64,000 bases of DNA from an uncultured Candidatus Nitrosopumilus sp. (lineage in GTDB: Archaea; Thermoproteota; Nitrososphaeria; Nitrososphaerales; Nitrosopumilaceae): positions 248,001 to 312,000 of the forward strand of contig OX638319.1 in assembly GCA_951812655.1 (NCBI GenBank), given 5' to 3'. The notes under the pieces were generated by a model. It saw only the letters and a list, made by a program, of their open reading frames with translations, had not been told where the DNA came from and searched no databases. Below, piece by piece: positions 50,307 to 60,300 of the stretch. Within the stretch, counting starts at the first letter, position 1; every line of letters starts with the position of its first letter. The translations under genes were made by a program, and so were the position numbers.

Positions 50307-51797
50307 TCACTCTTTTTGCTCAGACTTGTCCTCATATTTTGCACTTAGTTCTGCAATTTTTTCAGACTCATCATATTCATCAGACTCGACAAGTTTTGGT
50401 CTTTCGTCAGCTACAGGAACAGGTGCGGGCGGTGGAGCGTTCTTTTGCTGTGCCATGGCATAACGATAGACATGGAAGAATGCTGCAAACACAAGCAAGA
50501 TGATTCCAATAAAGAACAATGAGATATTCTTCATTCCGGTTAAAGCCGCATTATATGCCGCAATGTTCAGGAATACCTGGAATGCTAATAGTGCAATCAA
50601 TAACCAGTTAATCCACTTCTCAGATAGATTTACAGTAGCAACTTTTTGAGGACCGTTGGTTTTTGCAAGCTTTGATTTTCTTTCAGCCTCATTTGCTAGC
50701 TTGATCATCATATAGGTAAATCCGAAACCCAATGGGACCAACAATATCATTGTAGAATAGAAGAATATTGGATCAATTACCAAACGTTCTACCAATGGAA
50801 TGGAGATATCTGGTGAGATATAGAATCCCCAGTAAGTAGTGACCATGATTTGAGCAAGACTGGTAATACCAAATGCCGTAATGATCGGTCTATCCCTCCA
50901 AGAGAATTTCTTATATCTGTCGATGAACGGAATTAGCACGAACGATATAATGAACAGCAATGGCCAAAGCAAGCCAGTAACAAACTTGTCATACTGCGTC
51001 CTCATGAACGCATAGATTCCAGTGAGATACCACTCAGGAACTGTCACGCCAGGCGGCACAGTGGGCTCAAACTTGAACCCCATGTCAATTGGGAAAACCC
51101 CACCCGTAATCAAAATAGCACCACCGATTGCCATAACCATAGGTACATCAAATACCAAGAATCTTGGGAAGTGTACAGCCATGAGTCCAAGCATAACGAT
51201 TGGCAACAAGAATACATGTTGGGCGTAAAACCTCAAAACAAAGTCAGAGAACCCACTGCCTAACGCAGCATCACGAATAGTCGGTCCCACTACAGGTATA
51301 GACGTGGTCAACGAAGCAGCAATACTAATTGCCAATTCTGCCCTTTCACTGAAAATTACATCATATCCTGTAAAGGCCTCAAGAATAGTAACAGTACCTA
51401 AGATAACTCCAGTCATCCATAATACTTCATTTCTGATTTTGTATCTTCCACTGAAATATTGATAGTATAAGTGTAGAACTGCTAATAGAACCATGGCATT
51501 CGAGCCATGATAGTGAATATTTCTAATATGAAAACCAAATGGTACCTCATCGTTGATAAACTGAACACTGTCCCATGCTCTGTCCAAAATAGGCTGATAG
51601 TAAAACATGAGCAAAGCACCCGAAACACCAAGAATTATGAATACAATGAATGTGAGCATTCCCAAAAAGCCAAACGGACTGACAAACCTTGCAGGAAATG
51701 AGAATTTGATTGCAGTAAAAATAGTTCTGTCTACACCATCCCACAGCCAGTAAAGAAGTGCTACGACTCCTGTCCTTCTCTCAAGCGAAACGGCCAT
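50307..51797 (-). CDS. petB: Cytochrome b (complex III / cytochrome bc-type) with C-terminal extension
   Basis: About 496 residues from the ATG at 51797, the start that gives MAVSLERRTGVVALLYWLWD; the longer frame is an artefact within the Rieske gene. Heme-ligand histidines lie in RNIHYHGSNAMVLLAVLHLY and in the AQHVFLLPIVMLGLMAVHFP helix. The Qo-site PEWY motif is in VPEWYLTGIYAFMR. After the b/subunit-IV part there are two more membrane spans and an acidic, Pro-rich cytoplasmic tail (PPPAPVPVADERPK). It overlaps the Rieske gene by 17 bp. Confidence 0.92.
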   Translation of the reverse strand: MAVSLERRTGVVALLYWLWDGVDRTIFTAIKFSFPARFVSPFGFLGMLTFIVFIILGVSGALLMFYYQPILDRAWDSVQFINDEVPFGFHIRNIHYHGSNAMVLLAVLHLYYQYFSGRYKIRNEVLWMTGVILGTVTILEAFTGYDVIFSERAELAISIAASLTTSIPVVGPTIRDAALGSGFSDFVLRFYAQHVFLLPIVMLGLMAVHFPRFLVFDVPMVMAIGGAILITGGVFPIDMGFKFEPTVPPGVTVPEWYLTGIYAFMRTQYDKFVTGLLWPLLFIISFVLIPFIDRYKKFSWRDRPIITAFGITSLAQIMVTTYWGFYISPDISIPLVERLVIDPIFFYSTMILLVPLGFGFTYMMIKLANEAERKSKLAKTNGPQKVATVNLSEKWINWLLIALLAFQVFLNIAAYNAALTGMKNISLFFIGIILLVFAAFFHVYRYAMAQQKNAPPPAPVPVADERPKLVESDEYDESEKIAELSAKYEDKSEQKE

Positions 51798-52386
51798 ATC
51801 CAATAACTCCATTTTCATTTGCGTTAAACTTAGGTGGCATGATATACACCAATCCTGCCGAATCAACTTCCAAAGTAAGCTTAGGCAATGTATCTCCGGG
51901 TGCAGCCTGTACCGAAGCAGGACCGACAAATGCCGTTCCAGTCATAGGATCATACATACTACCGTGACAAGGACATTCGCCTCTTTTTCTGCCATCATCA
52001 GGCCAATATTTCCACAAACACCACAAATGTAAACAGATCATACTATAGGCTCTAAAGGCCGAAGCATCGGTTTTCCCTCCACCTAATTCCTCTGGAAGAC
52101 GAATAAACTGCCATTTACGAAATGCCTCAGCATCAAGTGCGGCATCACCAGTTGCAGGATACGTAATAACTTCTGCATGATTAATTGGATAACTATTGAC
52201 ATCGGCCTGAGTGCCATCAGGTAGAATTACCGGAACTCTTTCCAAAGAAGCCTGATTTGGATTGGGCATGAAGTTTCCAAACGGAACAAATGGAGCAAAT
52301 GCTAGACCTGTGCCTGCAGCGCCAATTAATTTCAAAAAGTCTCTTCGGGATAATCCGCTAGACTTTTTTGTCCCCAGCTCCGACAT
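51781..52386 (-). CDS. petA: Rieske iron-sulfur protein with Tat signal
   Basis: 201 residues. The Tat motif SRRDFLKLIGAAGTGLAF near the N-terminus shows export in folded form and membrane anchoring. The 2Fe-2S ligands are CLH (first pair, followed by a partner Cys in LWC) and CPCHGSMYD (second pair), with an unusually charged insert between (WPDDGRKRGE). It works with the cytochrome b at 50307-51797 to oxidise quinol. It is the first gene of the complex III unit. Confidence 0.95.
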   Translation of the reverse strand: MSELGTKKSSGLSRRDFLKLIGAAGTGLAFAPFVPFGNFMPNPNQASLERVPVILPDGTQADVNSYPINHAEVITYPATGDAALDAEAFRKWQFIRLPEELGGGKTDASAFRAYSMICLHLWCLWKYWPDDGRKRGECPCHGSMYDPMTGTAFVGPASVQAAPGDTLPKLTLEVDSAGLVYIMPPKFNANENGVIGYGRFA

Positions 52387-52423
52387 CCAAGCTCACCTTC
52401 GCCAAATTGTTTATAAATCTTAT

Positions 52424-55400
52424 TCAATTATTTGGCTGTTTTTGTCTGAAAATGAAAATTATAACTATTCCGATTGCAATTCCGATCGCAATTCCGATCG
52501 CAATTCCAGTACCAAAAGGAAGATCAGCGGATGCAGGGGTCACTGCTACAGGCACAGAGGTTATTTCAGGCATGGGTTCAGATTCAGGAACGGACACCGT
52601 GTTTTCTTCTGAAGATTCAGGTACTAATTCAATCAGAACATCCCGTTTTTCTAAATCAACAACCATTTCTGAAGAAATATTTGAGAACTTAGCTGCTAGT
52701 GAAATAGGTTCAGTGACAGATGAGCCGCCAAACAGAGTGGAATGAGTAAGCAGAGTATACGTTCCAGTCTGGTTGATTGGCACATAAAGTACCGTTGACG
52801 TATCATCCTTGTTTTTCACTGGAAAAAAGCCGCCTCCTTGACTGAAAGCTGAATTGCCGAGCCAATCAAGAGAAGGCCACCCAAGGAAATGACCGAAAAC
52901 TCCAGATGGGACATTTGTTTGAACAATCTCTCCAGATGGATCCATTACAAACACAGAAAGATTAGTGTCATCGCTAATCCATGAAAGTTCTATGGAAGCA
53001 GAGTTTATCGATTCGTCCTGAATATCAAAGTAATACTGTCTCCAGTCTCCTGCCATGTAACGATTGGCCATATCAAACGCACCTTTGGTATATCCATTAC
53101 CGTATAGAACATCTTTACTTTCCAACCCTTCTATCAGAATTGAAGATTCACTATCAGTTACAGGTTGCTTGATCACAAAAGATGTTGGAGCATTCACTAC
53201 ATGATCATCACTTTCAAATGTCAGGAATCCCTGATAGACGCCAGTCTGCAGATCATTTGGAGCTACCAACGTCACATCCACCGTAGAAGAATTCTTTGGC
53301 GGAATCAAAATCGTTTCTGCATCAGGCCAGAGTAGAGGCCATTTTTCCTTTTCGTAGTAACTTGCAGAAATTGTATAATCCATAGATGTTGAATTCATTT
53401 GCGTATTTCCCAGCCAATACGAATATCTAGTAGGTACAGGATAAACCCCCACCAATGGAACACCTTCAAATTTTTCATTGGGTTCTGAAACTCTTAGCTC
53501 CTGAACAGTTCCCCACGAGCCAGCTCTGTTAACCATGGACAATTCATCGTTGTCAACATTTGTATCATTATTGATATCAATCCAATCATAAACATACAAA
53601 GAAGAAATTTTGAGATCGTCTGCATAGATGTCAGACGTATTATTCATGAAGTCAGCAAAGGGGAAATTCAGATTTAGAATCATAAGTGACGACTCATCTG
53701 AAATTGGATTTTCGTCGTTGAAGAACTCATCAAGATCAGATTGCGAAGTGACATCTGACAGTTTGACATAGTTTGGTACAAATGTGTTATTCAATGATGA
53801 ATCAGATTGCCTAGCAACAGTGGTTCCGTTAAATTGAGTTTTTGAGATCAATGAAAGAATTTGAGGCGTTATATCTATTGCAAGCGTGTCATTGGTAGGA
53901 TTTTCCACGGTGAATGTGGCAGTAGTCCTATCTCCAGGCAGCAGATGACCGGCAAACCAACTTGTCATTGGAAATGAACGAGCGGGGAGTTCAAATCTTT
54001 CAAACCCGATTTCAGTTGAATTGACCTTGCTGATGGCAGGCTGAAGAATATTTTTGATGTTGTCATATGAACCGTCATTATGTACTATGAAAACACCGTC
54101 TTTCCCATGAACGTAATTCAAAGCAGATTCAACATTCACGATCCCAGATCCCTGAGTCAAAGGATCGTTGTGCAGATCAGTTGCGGTGGACATAAGAATA
54201 TTTTTGATATCAAATGAATCATAGTCTTGCGATTGCTTTCTCATTTCCTCCATCAGCACTGCAGCACTTCCCGAAACTAATGGTGCAGCCATACTAGTTC
54301 CTCCAAATAATGAAAATGACTCGGATTTTGAATTCTTTTCTGTTTTTAAAACGTTAGACGGAGTAAACCCATGAGCACCGATGCTCATGATATCAGGTTT
54401 GGGATCACCTATCGGGCCAGGACCCCTACTGGAAAAATCAACTACATGGTTTTTGTGATCAGTGCTATTGCCAAAACGCGGCTGATCTTTAAACGGACCA
54501 TATCCCACAAACACATTGTTTGTTGTAGCACCAACAGAAATTCCAAACGGGGATGCATTGGGCAATCCAATGGTACCATACCCATGACCAGAATTCCCGG
54601 CACTGGAAATTATCGTTATGCCGGGATAGTCATCGTCTAAAGAGTGCGGAGTTGCCAACACACTCAGAACCAACGATAGCACATCCATTCCGGGCGATGC
54701 ATTGAAGGATGGAAAGTTGGAAACGCCCCAACTGTTTGAAATCACGTCAACTCTTGGTTTGCCAGAAAATTTCCAATCGTTATCATCATTTTCAAATCCT
54801 GCGGCCCATAGCCATCCATAAACAGTATCTCCAAACCATAACGCCTTAACTGGAACAATCTTTGCATCGGGAGCCACCCCAGTAATGGAATATGATTTTG
54901 AGTTGTTGTAAATGTCATATGTTTCCTGACCGCGTGAAGTAATTGATGCAGCGCTAGAAGTGCCATGACCCATAAAATCAGTCATCAATCCAAAAAATTC
55001 ACCGTCAGGATCTATTGCCGGCAACAGCGTTCCGTTGATTGCATTAAGGGAATCGTCGACATATGTGGAATTGTTTCTGATTACTCCGTATACATCCAAA
55101 ACCTGTGCACCAAAGGTTCCTGCACTATAGTCATTTTTTCCATCATCGTTGGAATCATAGACTAGAAATTCATTCCCACTACCCAGCACAATTGGCTTTT
55201 CATCCGTAAAATCAAAATCATAGTTTGCCTTCTCATCAGTCGCCAAGTCAAATCTAGTATAGTCCTCCCAAGAAGTACTTAGATCAGGAATCAACGTGTC
55301 ATAAACTCCAGACAAGTACGAGTCCACTAGAAGTACAGGCACCACCTGTATTCTGGCCATGGAACCTTGCAACCCTCCCTGATAAATTACACCAAGGTGA

Positions 55401-56242
55401 TACTCCCCACTTTTTGACTTTATGTAATTTCTGTTGTCATCGCCAATTTTCATGTCCACATCCAAAGTACCGTTGAAAGTAACAGAATTCCCAAGCTGTG
55501 GGAAAAAGGAATTGTAAATCGGTATGTCGCTGCCTTTCCCACCTTGTGACACGTCAAGAAATACGCCATCGCGCGTGACATATGCCGATGAGGTCATGTG
55601 AGAGGGGATAGGTTTGCTGTAATTTCGAATTATCTCATTTTCATCTATGAATGCGTAGAACGTCGCATTTGTCAATACAATCCCTTGACCGTCAGAATCA
55701 AGCATTATCGGATGGTTAATTTCATCCCTTGCAAGAGAATGCTGAATGTCAGGATTGGAGAAATCCACCCCCGTATCCACAATTGCAATAACAGTGCCAT
55801 TGCCAGTTGCACCATACTGTTTTTTGGCTAAACTTGAACCAGTGATATTGCCAATTTTTGATGCATCCTGTATTTCAGCATCAGACGAATGAAAATCCAA
55901 CTTGAAGTCTTCGATTACGTGATATCCACGGGAGATCAGACCAGATGCGGACTTTTCAGAAAGAACGGATACAGAAAAGAACCCTGCATCGGAATTTACA
56001 TGGTGTATGGAGCTAGATTTTAGAAAGCTATTGTTTTCCAAACTTTTTCCAAAAACCAAGTATCTCTTGTAGTCATTTTCAACAAAAAAATCTGAATCGA
56101 TTCCAACTATACCAGAATCAAAATTTAGTAGACTTGGAACACCGTTTGCATTCATCGTATCAGCGTCAATAGTTGCATGTGAGCTAGCAAGCGTGGAAGA
56201 AAAAAGAAGAATTATGAAAAACAAAGTAGCCACTTTGGGCAT
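52424..56242 (-). CDS. Large surface-anchored subtilisin-like serine protease (S8)
   Basis: 1,272 residues. Signal peptide (ATLFFIILLFSSTLASSHA), then a pro-region of about 110 residues. The S8 catalytic triad lies in AIVDTGVDFS (Asp), DFMGHGTSSAA (His) and GGTSMAAPLVSG (Ser). Two inserts interrupt the catalytic domain. Beta-rich domains follow, then a Pro/Glu-rich stalk and a C-terminal membrane helix (GIAIGIAIGIAIGIVIIFIF) with a basic end. It is a cell-surface protease, one gene away from the S-layer gene, so processing of surface or incoming proteins is plausible. Confidence 0.93.
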   Translation of the reverse strand: MPKVATLFFIILLFSSTLASSHATIDADTMNANGVPSLLNFDSGIVGIDSDFFVENDYKRYLVFGKSLENNSFLKSSSIHHVNSDAGFFSVSVLSEKSASGLISRGYHVIEDFKLDFHSSDAEIQDASKIGNITGSSLAKKQYGATGNGTVIAIVDTGVDFSNPDIQHSLARDEINHPIMLDSDGQGIVLTNATFYAFIDENEIIRNYSKPIPSHMTSSAYVTRDGVFLDVSQGGKGSDIPIYNSFFPQLGNSVTFNGTLDVDMKIGDDNRNYIKSKSGEYHLGVIYQGGLQGSMARIQVVPVLLVDSYLSGVYDTLIPDLSTSWEDYTRFDLATDEKANYDFDFTDEKPIVLGSGNEFLVYDSNDDGKNDYSAGTFGAQVLDVYGVIRNNSTYVDDSLNAINGTLLPAIDPDGEFFGLMTDFMGHGTSSAASITSRGQETYDIYNNSKSYSITGVAPDAKIVPVKALWFGDTVYGWLWAAGFENDDNDWKFSGKPRVDVISNSWGVSNFPSFNASPGMDVLSLVLSVLATPHSLDDDYPGITIISSAGNSGHGYGTIGLPNASPFGISVGATTNNVFVGYGPFKDQPRFGNSTDHKNHVVDFSSRGPGPIGDPKPDIMSIGAHGFTPSNVLKTEKNSKSESFSLFGGTSMAAPLVSGSAAVLMEEMRKQSQDYDSFDIKNILMSTATDLHNDPLTQGSGIVNVESALNYVHGKDGVFIVHNDGSYDNIKNILQPAISKVNSTEIGFERFELPARSFPMTSWFAGHLLPGDRTTATFTVENPTNDTLAIDITPQILSLISKTQFNGTTVARQSDSSLNNTFVPNYVKLSDVTSQSDLDEFFNDENPISDESSLMILNLNFPFADFMNNTSDIYADDLKISSLYVYDWIDINNDTNVDNDELSMVNRAGSWGTVQELRVSEPNEKFEGVPLVGVYPVPTRYSYWLGNTQMNSTSMDYTISASYYEKEKWPLLWPDAETILIPPKNSSTVDVTLVAPNDLQTGVYQGFLTFESDDHVVNAPTSFVIKQPVTDSESSILIEGLESKDVLYGNGYTKGAFDMANRYMAGDWRQYYFDIQDESINSASIELSWISDDTNLSVFVMDPSGEIVQTNVPSGVFGHFLGWPSLDWLGNSAFSQGGGFFPVKNKDDTSTVLYVPINQTGTYTLLTHSTLFGGSSVTEPISLAAKFSNISSEMVVDLEKRDVLIELVPESSEENTVSVPESEPMPEITSVPVAVTPASADLPFGTGIAIGIAIGIAIGIVIIFIFRQKQPNN
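52467..52508. repeat. Short 12-bp tandem repeat in the subtilase membrane anchor
   Basis: attccgatcgca (first copy attccgattgca) occurs about 3.5 times in a row and encodes GIAI repeats of the transmembrane helix. The perfect periodicity suggests slippage that tunes the helix length without a frame change. Confidence 0.85.
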
Positions 56243-56273
56243 AGGTTGGTTTTAACTTTCTGCATTATTATAA

Positions 56274-57245
56274 TTATCTTCTTCGAGCAAGAATCGCGAT
56301 CTGCAAAGCAACGATGATTCCTATGGACGCAATGATCGGAAACAGCAAAGAGTTAAGCTGAGAGGAGGCTTCGCTGATGAACTTGACTGACGTCGATATG
56401 GTGCCTATGCTCTCGTCAATTTTTCCACTTGCCTCATCTAGCGTATTATCAAATCCCTCAATTTCTGACTTGAGCACATCAAGTTCGTGAGATGTCTCAT
56501 CCAAAATCGAATTCAGGTTGATTATTTGATCAGAAATTCCCCCCAAATCCTGACTTAAGACGGTAGTTGCGGCAGAACCGTGAGACGTGACCCCCTGACT
56601 GAAAGCTACCACATGAAAAACATGGGTTCCTTCCTCAACAGGAGTATAATCTACATAGTACAAACCCTGATGCAGCGTCTTAAACGAGCTTGAAAGCAGA
56701 ACGGAAATTCCCGATGGAAGATGCACGTGAGTAGATCCCAACAACTCAGAAGGTTCGTTTCCGACCAAAAGTCCGTCGCTGGTGGTCTGTACAAATACTC
56801 TAAGAGACTGATTGATGGCAGAAGTTTCTGGAGCAAAGACCAGGGTGCTGACATGTCTTTCTACTGGCACGTCCAAAAGATCAGTCGTGGAAGAAAATTT
56901 CACATCGATTTTTTTGGAAATTCCGTTTTGCTCCGTACTGATTACCTCAACGGTATACGTCCCATATGGGAAATCCGTGGAAGGCTCTGGCCATGTAAGC
57001 AGATCATAGTTAAATGAACCATCAGAACTGGTGGTAAGCTGATCAAATTTTGCAATTGACTCATCTGGAGCAAAAATTCGTATGATCAGATTTTCCTCAG
57101 GCAAGCCGTTACCATAGATTTGCAGATTATGCTCAGGAGAATAGACCTTGCTGTTTGTAGAAAGCTCAAATTCCTCTGAAAACGAGCTCGGAATGCTTGA
57201 AAGCAATAGAACGGCCAAGACAGAACATAAAAGATGAATTTTCAA
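56274..57245 (-). CDS. Exported protein with Ig-like domains, coiled coil and C-terminal membrane anchor
   Basis: 323 residues from a TTG. A signal peptide (LCSVLAVLLLSSIPSSFS) is followed by Ig/macroglobulin-like domains (ELSTNSKVYSPEHNLQIYG...), a predicted coiled coil (about 240-290: IINLNSILDETSHELDVLKS) and one terminal membrane helix (LLFPIIASIGIIVALQIAIL) with an RRR end. It lies between the subtilase and the S-layer gene on the same strand. The stalk-like design suggests a surface protein that holds or spaces the S-layer; this is inference. Confidence 0.75.
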   Translation of the reverse strand: MKIHLLCSVLAVLLLSSIPSSFSEEFELSTNSKVYSPEHNLQIYGNGLPEENLIIRIFAPDESIAKFDQLTTSSDGSFNYDLLTWPEPSTDFPYGTYTVEVISTEQNGISKKIDVKFSSTTDLLDVPVERHVSTLVFAPETSAINQSLRVFVQTTSDGLLVGNEPSELLGSTHVHLPSGISVLLSSSFKTLHQGLYYVDYTPVEEGTHVFHVVAFSQGVTSHGSAATTVLSQDLGGISDQIINLNSILDETSHELDVLKSEIEGFDNTLDEASGKIDESIGTISTSVKFISEASSQLNSLLFPIIASIGIIVALQIAILARRR

Positions 57246-57364
57246 CTTAATTGATTAATTGCCAACTTACTCATAGATATTACTTCTGAAAAAAAACCAT
57301 GCATAACTTTCGTTAGAAGGTATTCAAAAAAAGGAAAAAAGGAAAATTAGAACTAGTATCTTAC

Positions 57365-60300
57365 TTATTGTACAGTTATTGTTGTGCTAACTGGAGGCGA
57401 TAATGCCGTTGGATTATCTACTGACTCCCATACAAATGCAGTTGCTGTGTAAGTTCCTGCTTCTGTTGGAATCCATGATAATGCTGGGCTGAATGATTGA
57501 CCTTCAGATAATGAACCTGTAATCCATGCTAGTGATACTGTTACGCCATTGCCATCCTGGATCTGTACCAAGTATGCAAATGATTGCTCTCTATCCTGAC
57601 CGTTTGCTAAGTCAGCACTGATTTGTACCTGTTGGTCAACAGAGACAGCATCTAAGCTGTTTCCGAATGCATCAACGGTTCTCAAGCTAGCAGCTGGTGC
57701 TCTCTCGAGAGGTGGTACTACGGTGCCAATTAGTGTAGTGGCAGTAATATCAAGTTCATCGGCAGTTGTGTACGGATCTGGTAGTGTATTGTCCTCATAT
57801 TCTGCAGTGACAGTGTCACCTTCTGCGACTCTGAGTCTGTGACCAGATGACTCGTCAGCGACTGTGAAGAACACAGTGCCCTCGAATATTCCGGTTGCCT
57901 CATTAGTCTCAGTTACAGTAAGGTCAATACCTCCGGCATCGGAGTCAGACCACACATCGACATCGAAGTTGTCGACTGATTCTGGGTTTAAGTTCATGTC
58001 TGGATCAATAATTCTTACTACGCCTGTTCCGCTAGCTGGATAACTTGCTTCTAACCATTGTACTTCACCGATATTCCATCTGATAAGTGCTGAACCGACT
58101 ACTGTTTCATCCTCTGAGAATTCAAAGGAGACTGTAAGTCCGTCATCGTCATCAGTTTGTAGGAATCCGTCTGTTGGTCCTGAATTATCAGCTGAGTTAG
58201 TTGGATTTGTATCAAATCCGTTCGCATCACCTGTGTCAGCATCACCATCAGCATCGTGTCCAAATCCAGTGAGTATGATCTCACCAGTGAAGATGCCTGT
58301 GTCAGTACCTGTTTCGACTAGCTTGTACTCATTGATGTCATGACCTCTTGTAGAGATCTTGATTGGATCAAGTGAACTACCACCGACCTCATCAATTAAG
58401 TCGCCATCGAAGTTGTGATCAGGTGCGACTACGGTTATGTATACTTTATCAGTCCAAGAGTAGACTTTTTGGTCAAGTTCTACAGTTGCTCCAAAGTTTG
58501 ATGTAAAGACAGTTACGTTGATATCCTCATCTTCTTGACCAACGAAGTCACTACCTGATGGTCCCCAATCAGTATATTCTAAGACAATTTCCTCTCCTCT
58601 TTCAAGGCGGTCACCGTCTAGTTCTTCAGGGATTTCAATGACAATCTGGAAGATTCCAGTGGAGTCACCTGTCTCTCTAAAGTCTGTTGGTTCTGGATCA
58701 AATGATAGTCCGTTGTTGCTTGCTGCACCACCAAGGTTACCCATGGATAGTGTTGCTGCATCAGAGTCCCACTCGATAACATCGAGGTCATAGGTCTCTG
58801 CTGCATCATTGTCAAGGTCCCAATCGGGTTCAATAATAGTGAGTATCATGTCGCCACCAATGATATAGACAGATTTGTCTGATTGCAAGACACCGTTTCT
58901 GAGATCAAATGTTGCTGAGTCAGTTACAGTGTTTGGATCACCTGCTGCATCGGTTGGATCAGTGTACTCTACGGTGATAATATCACCTTGTAAAATACAG
59001 TAGTTCTCACCAGTTGCGGACTGTGAAGAAAATCTGCTTAATTCACTTGTGTTTGCGACAGTGGTATCAAGAGCATTGAAGACTGCGGTATCAGGACATA
59101 CTGATGAAGCTGGTCCATCTGTGTATCTGATAGTAAAGTCAAGTTCAAAGATTCCGGCATCAGGTGCGATCTCATCGATTGCACCAAGAAGTCGGATTTC
59201 TCTATCATCGTCGGTTGCATCCCCATCTATTTCAGGAATACCTGCGACGCCACCGTTGTCTGCATCATCATTAGCAGAATCAAATACAAATCCGAGTGGT
59301 CCGTTTGCGACGGTTTCAACGACTTTGCCGCTGTCACCAACATCGATTACACCAGTCTGCTCTGTGGAACCTCCAGCATATGCTAGAACTACCTCGTCAG
59401 AACCTCTGGATACTGTAATCTTTACAGGACCTCTTGGGTCAGTAGATGAATTGTCTAATGCTATTACGTCAGAACCTGCAGCTGAGATGTCAAAGTCTGG
59501 ATCGTTGACTCTGATATGAACAGTCAAGTCTCCGTTTGGTAATGTCTCAACGACTTGATTAGCATTGCTATCAAGGTTATCTAGATTACCATCAACTCCA
59601 GTTACGTGAACTGGGAATAGTGATGCTCCAGATGGGGTGTTAGTGTTGAGTGCACCGCCAAAGTCAGCAAGGGAACCCCATGGTACTGGATAGACAGTTC
59701 TGTCTAGGCTGATAGAACCAGTGTTGGCTCTGATGCCTGCTGAATCACCTACTTCGATGATTTCACCAGATGCATCTCTAAAGTCTAGATAGTTTACTTC
59801 AATATCAGTACCTGTGGTGCTTGCTTTTGCACCTGCTGCGTTAGATCTGTCACAATAGTTATCTGGAATTTGGAAGTCTCCTGTGAATTTACCTGAATCA
59901 GTACCTGTTTCTATAAGAGTGAATCCTGTAGAACCAAATCCGTCATTGAATGAATTAAAGGCTGTAGCACATAATGAACCATCAATGGTTACACCCTGTG
60001 CGGCCCATATTTGATCATCAAAGGTAATGTTTAGCAATGAGCCTAGTGGACCAAATGATTGGGTTCCTAGACCTGCGACACCAACAGTTTCTACTGCTGG
60101 TTCGACTGCATTGTTAGCACCACCAACGATGGTATAGATTTCGATTAAATCGCTATCTACATTCAAGTCGGCATCTTCAAGTGTAATTGCAACTGTATCT
60201 GCAACTTTGTATGTATCAAGATCAAATGAAACGATTCCGGAATGTGAAGGAGCCTCTTCTTGGTCACCGACTGGTGTAGTTACACCGTCTGCTCCCAAGT

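Noticed and set aside
50307-51929. Longer cytochrome b start at 51929
   Set aside because: The first 44 residues of that frame lie inside the Rieske gene and look unlike a cytochrome b N-terminus. The ATG at 51797 gives the conserved start.
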